A program made the translations under genes and the position numbers. Source: Paenibacillus turpanensis (GTDB lineage Bacteria; Bacillota; Bacilli; Paenibacillales; YIM-B00363). From it: DNA of 39,934 bases. Below the pieces are notes generated by a model that made no database searches, had not been told where the DNA came from, and saw nothing but the letters and a program-made list of their open reading frames with translations. Of this stretch, positions 31,980 to 39,620 are shown piece by piece; the stretch's first letter is position 1, and the number at the start of each line of letters is the position of its first letter. Location of the stretch: assembly GCF_011421635.1 (NCBI RefSeq), contig NZ_WTLI01000006.1, positions 27,393-67,326 of the forward strand. Direction: 5' to 3'.

Positions 31980-34139
31980 ATGAAAAAACTTCCCCCGCGG
32001 AAATGGCTCATCACAGGAGCAGTTGCGGCGACGGCCGTTGCTTTGTCTGCAGCGATTTGGCTTCGGACACCGGAACAACCAAGCACTTCTGCACCGCCGG
32101 CCGCCGAACCGCCGGTCACGGTCAACGAGCCAACACAAAATAATAAGGAAAATACAGGTGCTATTTTTGTATACGAAACGGTAGCAAGGCCCGAGGTGAA
32201 GATCGGGACCCCGCTTGCCTTTAAGCCAAGCGTGTCTGCTCAATCGACGCCTCTGGAGGGCATCCAAGCGGTTTCGACCCGCAAAATTTTCGACGAGGCC
32301 GGTTATGGAAGTAAATTCGGTACTTCCTTTGCCCTCAGCAAGGAAGGAACCGTATATGCATGGGGAATGAAAGGCTGGAATTTTTATTCTGAGTCGCAGT
32401 CATACCCCATTGCGATTCATGGTTTGCCGAAGGTGAAGCAAGTGGAAGGCGAGTTCGCGGTAACGGACGCCGGTGACATCTGGTATATCAACTTCGGAAA
32501 TGCCCCTAGAGCGATTCCAGAGCTTAAAGGCGCCGTTTCCATTCATCAGGCGGCCAATGACTCGATCTATGCGTTAAAGCCGGACGGAACAGTGTGGCAT
32601 TGGATGCTCGAAGGGGAGAAGCAGACGCCTAAGCTCCAGCAAATTTCTTCATTAGCTGGAATTGAACGTCTGTATGTCGGTATGTTTCGCATCATCGCCG
32701 TCCAAACCGACGGAACCGTGCTAGCAGCGGGAGAGGACTTTGGACACCCTGTTCAAGAAGCCCCATCGAAACTCACGCTGCCTGACGGCGGTGAACTGGC
32801 GCGTGCGGATTTTACGATGAATAACCAATCCGCTTATTTGCTTACGACCAAAGGGAACTGGTATGAAATCCGCTACGATCGCAATAAAGAACTCGTTCCC
32901 ATGCCTGAATGGGGCTCTTTCACGAAGGTATCGGGAAGCAACGATTCCGTATTTGCACTCCATAAGGACGGCTCGTTATGGGGGTCTGGACCTATTACCT
33001 CCAGCAGCCAACGGCCCGGCGGTGAGCAGACAAATCGAAAGCTCGAGCCTATGGAAGGCGTATCGGAAATCATAGACTTTACCAATGGCTCCGACCATAT
33101 CCTCGCCCTGCGTAAAGACGGAACAGTGATGACCTGGGGCAGCAATATGTTTGGCCAGCTCGGACGCTTCCCCTATTATTCAAAGCAATTTGTGACGGTC
33201 GGAAAACTTCAAGGTGCGGACGCCTTATTCCCTGTCCAGGGTGGATTGGCTGCAATTGCAAACGGCAATGTGTGGAGCTTTAATCCGGCCAATGAGCAGC
33301 AAAAGCCGCTGCTGCTTGGGATGAATATAAAGAAGGTCGCTCAGCAAACGGAATTCCCCGTTTTCTTATCGAAGGATGGAGCAATCTACACCCTCCCCGA
33401 TGCGGAAGGCAGTATGCTGGGCAAAATCACCTCCCAAGGCGGAGTGATAACGAACCTGGAAGGTGGCACAGCAGGTCAGCTTCTCGTCCAGCTTGAGCAG
33501 GGCGATGTTTATGAAATCAGTCTTTCTAAGCAAGGGATTGATCGCATTCGCCAGCTGAAGTTTGAAGCAGACAAGGTCGGAAAGCCCGTACAGCTGTTTG
33601 ATCAGCCGGTTGCCATGGTTGTGATGGATGACGGACGTGTGTTCTACCGCGAGAGGGAGACTGAAACGGAGCTGCTCATGAAGCCGATTCCCGACATCCC
33701 GGCGGTGAAGGAAATGGCGATTCTTTATAACACCTACGACCAAGAATACAGCTTTTTGACGCATGTGCTGGATCAAGCCGGTGCTGTCCATGAAGTGCGG
33801 ATCATTGTTAAGCAGGAAGGCAATAAAAAGGAAGATCGGACGGTCTCCTTTAAAATTAAGAAAAATATTGCCCAAGCGGCTGCAATTAACCGAGGGCTGA
33901 TTGTAAACGCCGATGGCGCTCTCACTGAACGGGAGAACTATCTCAAGCTGAAGCTGGAAGGCAAGCTTACCTCCCCGGATGAGCTGAAATCCATCGCGTC
34001 GCAGTATTATTTTTACATTGAAGGGCCGCAATCGTTCTATCATGCCTTGCTGCTGCAGGACGGAACGGTACAAATCGGCGGGTTCAGCCCGCTCTATCGA
34101 GAAGCCGCTAAGCCAGGCCTTGTTGTTACCGGCAAGTAA
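31980..34139 (+). CDS. Exported protein with RCC1-like repeats
   Basis: 719-aa protein with an N-terminal basic stretch and hydrophobic helix (MKKLPPRKW then ~10-27), i.e. a signal peptide or membrane anchor, followed by a Pro/Thr-rich linker. The rest shows RCC1/alpha-tubulin-suppressor-like beta-propeller repeats, e.g. FALSKEGTVYAWGMKGW, FALHKDGSLWGSG and LALRKDGTVMTWGSNMFGQL. Later repeats are degenerate. It probably acts outside the membrane, perhaps binding protein or glycan. I chose the ATG at 31980 because GGAGGT lies 7 nt upstream; GTG at 31926 and ATG at 31965 lack such sites. It is transcribed alone and ends at a long hairpin. Partner unknown. Confidence 0.82.
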   Translation: MKKLPPRKWLITGAVAATAVALSAAIWLRTPEQPSTSAPPAAEPPVTVNEPTQNNKENTGAIFVYETVARPEVKIGTPLAFKPSVSAQSTPLEGIQAVSTRKIFDEAGYGSKFGTSFALSKEGTVYAWGMKGWNFYSESQSYPIAIHGLPKVKQVEGEFAVTDAGDIWYINFGNAPRAIPELKGAVSIHQAANDSIYALKPDGTVWHWMLEGEKQTPKLQQISSLAGIERLYVGMFRIIAVQTDGTVLAAGEDFGHPVQEAPSKLTLPDGGELARADFTMNNQSAYLLTTKGNWYEIRYDRNKELVPMPEWGSFTKVSGSNDSVFALHKDGSLWGSGPITSSSQRPGGEQTNRKLEPMEGVSEIIDFTNGSDHILALRKDGTVMTWGSNMFGQLGRFPYYSKQFVTVGKLQGADALFPVQGGLAAIANGNVWSFNPANEQQKPLLLGMNIKKVAQQTEFPVFLSKDGAIYTLPDAEGSMLGKITSQGGVITNLEGGTAGQLLVQLEQGDVYEISLSKQGIDRIRQLKFEADKVGKPVQLFDQPVAMVVMDDGRVFYRERETETELLMKPIPDIPAVKEMAILYNTYDQEYSFLTHVLDQAGAVHEVRIIVKQEGNKKEDRTVSFKIKKNIAQAAAINRGLIVNADGALTERENYLKLKLEGKLTSPDELKSIASQYYFYIEGPQSFYHALLLQDGTVQIGGFSPLYREAAKPGLVVTGK

Positions 34140-34149
34140 TAAATGAAAA

Positions 34150-34208
34150 AACACCCCAAGAAAATCCGTCCGGCTTCCTATTACGGAGCCTTCGGATCTT
34201 GGGGTGTT
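34150..34208. terminator. Long bidirectional terminator between RCC1 and tenA genes
   Basis: A perfect 12-bp stem (34150-34161 AACACCCCAAGA with 34197-34208) encloses inner pairing (TCCG/CGGA, GGCT/AGCC). On the minus strand the stem runs into a six-T tract, so it best fits termination of the tenA transcript. It also lies 10 nt after the RCC1 gene stop. Confidence 0.78.
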
Positions 34209-34237
34209 CTTCTATCGGCTAACGTGCAGGACAAGCC

Positions 34238-34909
34238 TTACACCGGCCAGTGTTCCTTGTTATACGCCATATCCCAGAACATATATTCAAATTTTGAGGT
34301 CGTCACGAACAGCTCCTCCAAATGCGCAAGCTCGCTTTCCGGTAAGCCCTCGGCCAGTTCATCCAGCTTGTCCATCATCCATTTGGCAAGCGTTCCGACC
34401 TCGTCGGAAGCGTATGTGAGAATCCAATCGCGGTACAGCGGATGATCGAGCGCTCCAGGCACTTTGCTTAACGTCACTCCCAGCTCCCAATAGCTCCACG
34501 TACAAGGCAGCAGTGCGGCAAGCAGCTCCGCGAGCGTACCGGTTTGCGCTGCATTTTTCATATACCCGGTGTAGGCGATCGTGATTGGACCCGGCTTTGT
34601 CGCCTCAAGCTGCTCCGGAGAAATGCCGAATTTGCGGGCAAAGCTGCGATGCAGCTCCATCTCACCATAAAGCGTGGAATGCAGCAAACCGGCAAAACGG
34701 TTCATCGTCTCCAAATCTCGTGCTTTGGCGCAGCCTAAAGCGAATAATCTGGCATACTCTATTAGATATACATAGTCCTGTGCAAAATAGTATGCAAAAC
34801 GATCCTCCTCCAGCTTGCCCGCTGCAAGCTCTTTCAGGAACGGATGCTCGAGGCATTGATCCCAAATCGGCTTTGCTTTTCGATACAATCGCTGCGAAAC
34901 CTTTTCCAT
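34238..34909 (-). CDS. tenA: TenA, aminopyrimidine aminohydrolase (thiaminase II)
   Basis: 223-aa all-helical enzyme that salvages the pyrimidine of degraded thiamin by hydrolysing aminopyrimidines to hydroxymethylpyrimidine. Conserved active-site residues are present: Asp45 (FAQDY), Cys136 nucleophile (LLPCTWSYWE), Tyr113/Tyr116 region (IAYTGY) and Glu208 (FEYMFWDMAY). The length is usual for the family. I chose the ATG at 34909 because GGAGGG is 7 nt upstream; an ATG at 34924 with AAGGG is possible. No other thi genes and no TPP riboswitch are seen nearby. It has its own sigma-A promoter. Confidence 0.92.
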   Translation of the reverse strand: MEKVSQRLYRKAKPIWDQCLEHPFLKELAAGKLEEDRFAYYFAQDYVYLIEYARLFALGCAKARDLETMNRFAGLLHSTLYGEMELHRSFARKFGISPEQLEATKPGPITIAYTGYMKNAAQTGTLAELLAALLPCTWSYWELGVTLSKVPGALDHPLYRDWILTYASDEVGTLAKWMMDKLDELAEGLPESELAHLEELFVTTSKFEYMFWDMAYNKEHWPV

Positions 34910-34949
34910 AAGTCGTCCCTCCATCTTGACCCTTTTTCTTTACGGGATT

Positions 34950-34977
34950 ATCATATCATTTGGATAAACGCAGTCAA
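34950..34977 (-). promoter_or_regulatory. Sigma-A promoter of tenA
   Basis: On the minus strand TTGACT (34977-34972), 16 nt, TATGAT (34955-34950): 5/6 and 5/6 matches to the sigma-A consensus, ~40 nt before the start codon. Only ~25 nt of leader are left after the predicted transcript start, so there is no room for a riboswitch. Confidence 0.68.
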
Positions 34978-35061
34978 ACACTGGAAGAATGAAAATGAAT
35001 TGCTTTGAGCGGCTTTCTATGTCAAGATATCGATAAAATTATGAGCAGAAAAGGTGCGATC

Positions 35062-35880
35062 ATGACAAAATCTTTCATGAGATTATTAACGGAGCTTTCT
35101 TCCCGCAAATGGATCTCGCAAATTACAGGTGCTTTTGCCAAATCGAAGCTCAGCAAAGCCATGATCCCGACCTTTGCGCGTATGTACGGCATCAATGTGG
35201 CCGAAGCGGAGAAGGCTTTGCACGAGTACAGCACGCTAAATGAATTTTTTACTCGCCGGCTGAAAACAGGCTCCCGGATGGTCGACAATACCGAGCATGC
35301 TCTTGTAAGCTCGGTCGATGCCGTGATCACGGGCATCGGCTCGATCAGCGAAGGAACCGTATTTAATGTAAAAGGACAGGATTATACGGTAGAGGAGCTT
35401 CTGAACCGCTCCCCGCGTGAAGTCAATTATAAAAACGGCTTTTGCTTCGTATTGTATTTAAGCCCGACCGATTATCACCGCATTCATTCGCCGGTCTCCG
35501 GTAAAGTGCTCGAAACCGAGCATGTTCCGGGGAAGGTTTATCCCGTTAACGAATTCGGCCTCCGTCACATGACGCGTGTGCTGAGCCGCAACGAACGGCT
35601 CATTACTTTTATCCGGCACGAGCATGGCGAGGTTGCGGTCGTAAAGGTCGGCGCGCTCAACGTCAGCAGCATTAAGTATGCAGCCGAAAAGCTCCCGGAT
35701 CGCTTAACCCGCGGCGATGAGCTTGCCTATTTCGAGTTTGGCTCCACCGTCGTGCTGCTGACAGAGAGCGGCACCTTTACACCGGACCCATCACTGACGC
35801 TCGGCAGCAAGGTGCGGATGGGTCAGCGGTTAGGCACGTTTAGCCCGGCTTCCGAAGAATCCGAAGAAAAGGACGTGTAG
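35062..35880 (+). CDS. psd: Phosphatidylserine decarboxylase proenzyme
   Basis: 272-aa membrane-associated enzyme that makes phosphatidylethanolamine. The self-cleaving site is FGST (Gly227-Ser228-Thr229), where Ser228 becomes the pyruvoyl group of the small chain. The processing Asp86 (SSVDAVI) and His142 (DYHRIHSP) are present. The length matches the Bacillus-type enzyme. I chose the ATG at 35062 with AAAAGGTG ~7 nt upstream; ATG at 35041 and earlier starts lack a site. The gene for phosphatidylserine synthase is not in the window. The MFS exporter gene starts 2 nt after the stop, so the two are co-transcribed. Confidence 0.93.
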   Translation: MTKSFMRLLTELSSRKWISQITGAFAKSKLSKAMIPTFARMYGINVAEAEKALHEYSTLNEFFTRRLKTGSRMVDNTEHALVSSVDAVITGIGSISEGTVFNVKGQDYTVEELLNRSPREVNYKNGFCFVLYLSPTDYHRIHSPVSGKVLETEHVPGKVYPVNEFGLRHMTRVLSRNERLITFIRHEHGEVAVVKVGALNVSSIKYAAEKLPDRLTRGDELAYFEFGSTVVLLTESGTFTPDPSLTLGSKVRMGQRLGTFSPASEESEEKDV

Positions 35881-35882
35881 CC

Positions 35883-37136
35883 ATGTCCAGTTCAACGACC
35901 GCTCAACAAACGACGGTATCTGCGGCGGCCCCCGTTCAGCAAACGACGTTCCGTATTTTGTTCGCGATTTCGCTGGTTCATCTGCTGAATGACTCCATTC
36001 AGTCGGTGATTCCGGCGATTTTTCCTGTCCTTAAGGAGTCTATGCATTTAAGCTACACACAGGTTGGACTAATCGGCTTTGTCATTAACGCTGTCGCTTC
36101 CGTCATGCAGCCTGTCGTTGGCTTATATACTGACAAGCGTCCTTCGCCGTTTTTACTCCCTTTCGGCATGTTCTCGACGTTTCTTGGGATGCTGGCGCTT
36201 GCCTTTGCCCCGAATTACATCTCGGTGCTGCTTGCCGTAGCGCTCGTCGGCATCGGCTCGGCCGTGTTTCATCCGGAGGGCTCGCGGGTCGCCTATATGG
36301 CGGCAGGACCGCGCAGAGGGTTAGCCCAATCGATCTATCAAGTCGGCGGTAACGCCGGACAATCGCTCGCTCCGATCATGACGGCACTTATTTTTATCCC
36401 TCTCGGGCAGTTCGGATCGATTTGGTTTACCCTTGTCGCAGGGACAGCTATCCTTGTGTTGATGTATGTCGCCCGTTGGTACCGGGTGGAGCTGGCCGCT
36501 ACGGGGCTGCGCGGACGTAAGAGCGGAGCTTCCAAGACGGTGAATCCGAAGCGCAGATCGGCTGTTCGCGCGGCCATGCTGGTGCTTTTAGTCTTTGTGT
36601 TTGCCCGGTCTTGGTACAATGCGGCCATCGCGCAGTATTATCCCTTCTTCCTGCGGGAATTCTATGGAATCACCATTGAAACGGCACAGTATTTTATATT
36701 TGCGTTTTTAGCTGCAGGTGCTTTGGGCACATTCTTTGGAGGTCCGCTGGCCGATCGCTTCGGAAAACGAAACGTGATGATTTTCTCGATGCTTGCCTCC
36801 GCTCCTCTGGCTCTGCTGCTGCCATATATGAATTTAGTCGGTGTGGCGATTCTGCTTGGTTTGATCGGCTTTATTGCGCTGTCCAGCTTTTCCGTCACTG
36901 TCGTCTATGCGCAGGAGCTGATGCCGGGCAATGTCGGCACGGTATCCGGGTTAGTCATTGGCCTTGCCTTCGGGCTTGGCGCGATCGGCTCGGCTGCGCT
37001 TGGCAAGTTAGCGGATATAGCAGGTCTGCAGTCTATCATTCAATGGGCCGCATTTTTGCCGATCATCGGGCTGGTCGTCTTTTTTGTACCGTCCGACCGC
37101 AGGCTTAAGCAATGGAATGAAGAAGAAACGGCATAG
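35883..37136 (+). CDS. fsr: MFS exporter, fosmidomycin-resistance (Fsr) family
   Basis: 417-aa transporter with 12 membrane helices and a central basic loop (~205-225). The family-typical first helix reads LVHLLNDSIQSVIPAIFP. The A-loop motif ADRFGKRN lies in the second half, and a GLYTDKRPSP variant in the first. The N-terminal ~20 residues are Ser/Thr/Gln-rich. Homologues such as E. coli Fsr export fosmidomycin, but the natural substrate here is unknown. The ATG is 2 nt after psd with AAAGGACG ~9 nt upstream. Confidence 0.88.
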   Translation: MSSSTTAQQTTVSAAAPVQQTTFRILFAISLVHLLNDSIQSVIPAIFPVLKESMHLSYTQVGLIGFVINAVASVMQPVVGLYTDKRPSPFLLPFGMFSTFLGMLALAFAPNYISVLLAVALVGIGSAVFHPEGSRVAYMAAGPRRGLAQSIYQVGGNAGQSLAPIMTALIFIPLGQFGSIWFTLVAGTAILVLMYVARWYRVELAATGLRGRKSGASKTVNPKRRSAVRAAMLVLLVFVFARSWYNAAIAQYYPFFLREFYGITIETAQYFIFAFLAAGALGTFFGGPLADRFGKRNVMIFSMLASAPLALLLPYMNLVGVAILLGLIGFIALSSFSVTVVYAQELMPGNVGTVSGLVIGLAFGLGAIGSAALGKLADIAGLQSIIQWAAFLPIIGLVVFFVPSDRRLKQWNEEETA

Positions 37137-37285
37137 CAGGCTGATTAGGCTGATTATTATCACCTCGAGCGGCTGTCTAAACGGCTCTCCCAGCATATTC
37201 AGTTGATATTTGTTATCAATTGCTGTGAGCCAGCGTAAGCTCCAGTATTCACCAGATCGCTTCATTTTGTCACTCCTTTACAGAA

Positions 37286-37314
37286 GTGACGCGTGTAAGC
37301 GAACATGATATAAT
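37286..37314 (+). promoter_or_regulatory. Sigma-A promoter of the aminotransferase gene, with dyad
   Basis: GTGACG (37286-37291), 17 nt, TATAAT (37309-37314, perfect -10). A dyad, GTCACT (37269-37274) ... AGTGAC (37285-37290), overlaps the -35 and could be an operator. The GTG start codon follows 41 nt after the -10. Confidence 0.62.
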
Positions 37315-37355
37315 GAGACCCAAAAATAAGCGTTTCTCTGGAAGGATGGACGAAC

Positions 37356-38663
37356 GTGAACCCACTGGCAAAGCAGCTGAATGAAACGATCGAACAACAA
37401 AATCAACATGTGTATGCGATGCTCTCCACACTTGGTAAAGAAATTTATTTTCCTAAGGTTGGTATTTTGAGTCAATCTGCTGAAGCGAAAGCGAAGGCAA
37501 ACAAATTTAACGCAACCATCGGAATCGCGACAGAAGGCAAAGGACCGATGCATCTCGACGTTATCCAAAATACACTTTCCGCTTATGAACCGAAGGATCT
37601 TTATCCGTATGCTCCACCCGAAGGAAAGCCGGAGCTGCGCAAAGCGTGGCGTGAGAAAATGCTCAAAGAAAACCCTTCGCTGTCCGGGAAACGCTTTGGC
37701 ATGCCGATTGCCACGAACGCTCTTACTCATGGACTCAGCATTGCCGCCGACTTATTTGTTGAACCGGGCGACACGGTCGTTATTCCGGATAAAAACTGGG
37801 AGAACTACGAGCTCACCTTCGGGATCCGCAGAGGCGCTCAGTTTGCGTACTACCCGCTGTACAATGAACAGCATCGCTTTAATGCCCAAGGCTTGAAGGA
37901 AGCGATTTTGTCCTGCCAGCCGCAAGGGAAAGCCATCATTGTGCTGAACTTCCCGAACAACCCGACCGGTTATACGCCAACGGCTTCGGAAGGCGATGAA
38001 ATTGTGGCAGCGATCAAGGCGGGCGCTGAGGCGGGGATTCATACTGTCGTTGTTACCGATGACGCATATTTTGGATTGTTCTTCGAAGATACGCTGCCGG
38101 AATCCCTATTTGGGAAATTGGCTGATCTCCATCCGCGTGTGCTTGCGATTAAAGTTGACGGTGCGACGAAGGAAGAATATGTATGGGGCTTCCGCGTAGG
38201 CTTTATCACGTACGCCGGTGTTAGCGATGAGCTGATCTCCGCACTGGAGCAAAAGACGCTCGGTATTATCCGCGCTACCGTATCCAGCTGCTCTCACCCG
38301 TCGCAGACGTTCGTGCTTCATGCTCTACAATCCCCGGATTTTGAGAAGCAGAAGCAGGAAAAATACGAAATTATGAAGGGCCGCGCTAACCGCGTAAAAG
38401 CGGTCTTGAATAACAGCAAATACAACGAAGCTTGGGAGTATTACCCTTTCAACTCGGGTTACTTTATGTGCTTGAAGCTGAAAACGGTCAAAGCGGAGAC
38501 GCTGCGCTCCCACTTGCTTGATCAATATGGTATCGGCACGATCGCTCTTGGCGACACAGACTTACGTGTAGCTTTCTCTTGTATCGAGGAGCAGCACATC
38601 GAAGAGCTGTTCGAGCTGATTTATCAAGGCGTGCAGGACCTCAACGGCGTTCCTGCAAAATAA
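37356..38663 (+). CDS. PLP-dependent aminotransferase, class I/II fold
   Basis: 435-aa fold-type I enzyme. It has the substrate-binding LNFPNNPTGY (~197-206), DDAYFG (Asp235/236 and Tyr238, which contact PLP), and the Schiff-base lysine region VDGATKEEYVWGFRVG (Lys272; the Arg280 region binds PLP phosphate). It transfers an amino group between an amino acid and a keto acid in the cytoplasm; the preferred substrate cannot be told. The start is GTG with GGAAGGA 9 nt upstream. It is transcribed alone from a sigma-A promoter and ends before two strong hairpins. Confidence 0.9.
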   Translation: MNPLAKQLNETIEQQNQHVYAMLSTLGKEIYFPKVGILSQSAEAKAKANKFNATIGIATEGKGPMHLDVIQNTLSAYEPKDLYPYAPPEGKPELRKAWREKMLKENPSLSGKRFGMPIATNALTHGLSIAADLFVEPGDTVVIPDKNWENYELTFGIRRGAQFAYYPLYNEQHRFNAQGLKEAILSCQPQGKAIIVLNFPNNPTGYTPTASEGDEIVAAIKAGAEAGIHTVVVTDDAYFGLFFEDTLPESLFGKLADLHPRVLAIKVDGATKEEYVWGFRVGFITYAGVSDELISALEQKTLGIIRATVSSCSHPSQTFVLHALQSPDFEKQKQEKYEIMKGRANRVKAVLNNSKYNEAWEYYPFNSGYFMCLKLKTVKAETLRSHLLDQYGIGTIALGDTDLRVAFSCIEEQHIEELFELIYQGVQDLNGVPAK

Positions 38664-38799
38664 GTTTTTTTGCAGGTTTAGGGCGAGGACGCTTGCGCAT
38701 AGCGCCGGTCTTCATGGCTGCAGCCGTTGGGCGTAAGCGGTACTTGGTTGTTTGCAGTGGCTGGCCGGGAGGAAGTGTAGACGCCCGGTCAGCATGCTC

Positions 38800-38874
38800 T
38801 ACCTCCACCGCTATTTGTTCGCGGTGGAGGTAAAATAGACTATCCAGGCTCTGCGGCTGGATAGTCTATTTTTT
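38800..38874 (+). terminator. Two tandem hairpins, the second a strong terminator
   Basis: First hairpin: 38800-38811 (TACCTCCACCGC) pairs perfectly with 38821-38832. Second: 38832-38847 pairs over 16 bp with 38857-38872 (core TAGACTATCCAG/CTGGATAGTCTA), running into a T-tract on plus and an A-run on the other side, so it may also work on the minus strand. They end ~130-210 nt after the aminotransferase. Confidence 0.8.
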
Positions 38875-38962
38875 CGTGGGTTTGCTGGGGGGCTGCTGCA
38901 CCAGCAGGTGGCGCTTGGCGCTAGCCCTCACGCAGCATGCCGCCAAGGGCCTGCGCGGGCTG

Positions 38963-39149
38963 AGTATTGGGCGCAACGCGGTATGCATCCAAGCCGACGT
39001 GAGCCAGCGGGCAGTGCATAGGGCGCAACGCGGCATGCATCCACCCGACGAGAGCCGACGGGCTGTGCATAGGGCGCGACCCCTCATGCATCCACTCGAC
39101 GGGCATGCATAGGGCGCAAAACCTCATGCATCCACCCGACGAGAGCGAG
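38963..39149. repeat. Four imperfect 42-51 bp direct repeats, GC-rich
   Basis: Units start near 38963, 39014, 39065 and 39107. The shared plan is GTGCATAGGGCGCAACGCGG, then CATGCATCCACCCGACGAGAG. The first two are ~51 bp, the last two ~42 bp, the third lacking the GAGAGCC part. No start codon or reading frame is preserved through the array. Function unknown. Confidence 0.8.
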
Positions 39150-39219
39150 TTTTCCCTACCTTGGGCCACCATGCCTCCCGTCCGCATCTCTATGGGAGAA
39201 GGGGGACTTCTCCGACAAT

Positions 39220-39403
39220 AATACAAAATATTTGTACAATCTCCCCTCCTACCTCTATATCCGAGGAATCAATACAAATAATTTGTATAAATTCTTACCC
39301 TCAACGTGTTGAAGGGCCATTTGGCTTCCAACAATACAAAATATTTGTATTATTGGAGCTCCTATCGGCGCCCCCTGCACACTTAATACAAGTAATTTGT
39401 ATT
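39220..39403. repeat. Four copies of palindrome TACAAA-N3-TTTGTA
   Basis: Copies at 39222-39236, 39273-39287, 39335-39349 and 39387-39401, mostly extended to AATACAAA...TTTGTATT. The fourth has TACAAG. Centres are 51, 62 and 52 bp apart, close to 5, 6 and 5 helical turns. They resemble operators for a dimeric regulator such as a MarR-family protein, but no gene lies within 0.5 kb downstream in the window. Confidence 0.85.
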
Positions 39404-39620
39404 AATGTTTGATCGCTCATCAAAAAATTCAGAAACCACATATAGCTTATAGATAAATCTCACATGTCCGACTACTTTTTCCTTTTTCTACGAATGATAC
39501 TACCATGTCCCATTCGTTTTTTACAAAGTAATATCATATCGATATGGACATCGGATAGATAAGGTAACTACGGTAGGACAATTTTTTGTTATTTCATTTG
39601 ACCTCCTCTCATAGGCGCCC

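Noticed and set aside
34910..35061. TPP riboswitch upstream of tenA
   Set aside because: The predicted promoter leaves only ~25 nt of leader before the ribosome binding site, and no TPP-box sequence (CTGAGA) is present.
37201..37265. Sda-like sporulation kinase inhibitor in the minus-strand frame
   Set aside because: A few residues (LNM, F, LE, II) can be lined up with Sda, but the N-terminal LSDE motif is missing and the frame continues far past Sda length.
38579..39226. Short frames on both strands across the GC-rich repeats
   Set aside because: They are made by the repeat sequence, have no start signals, and repeat units do not keep frame.
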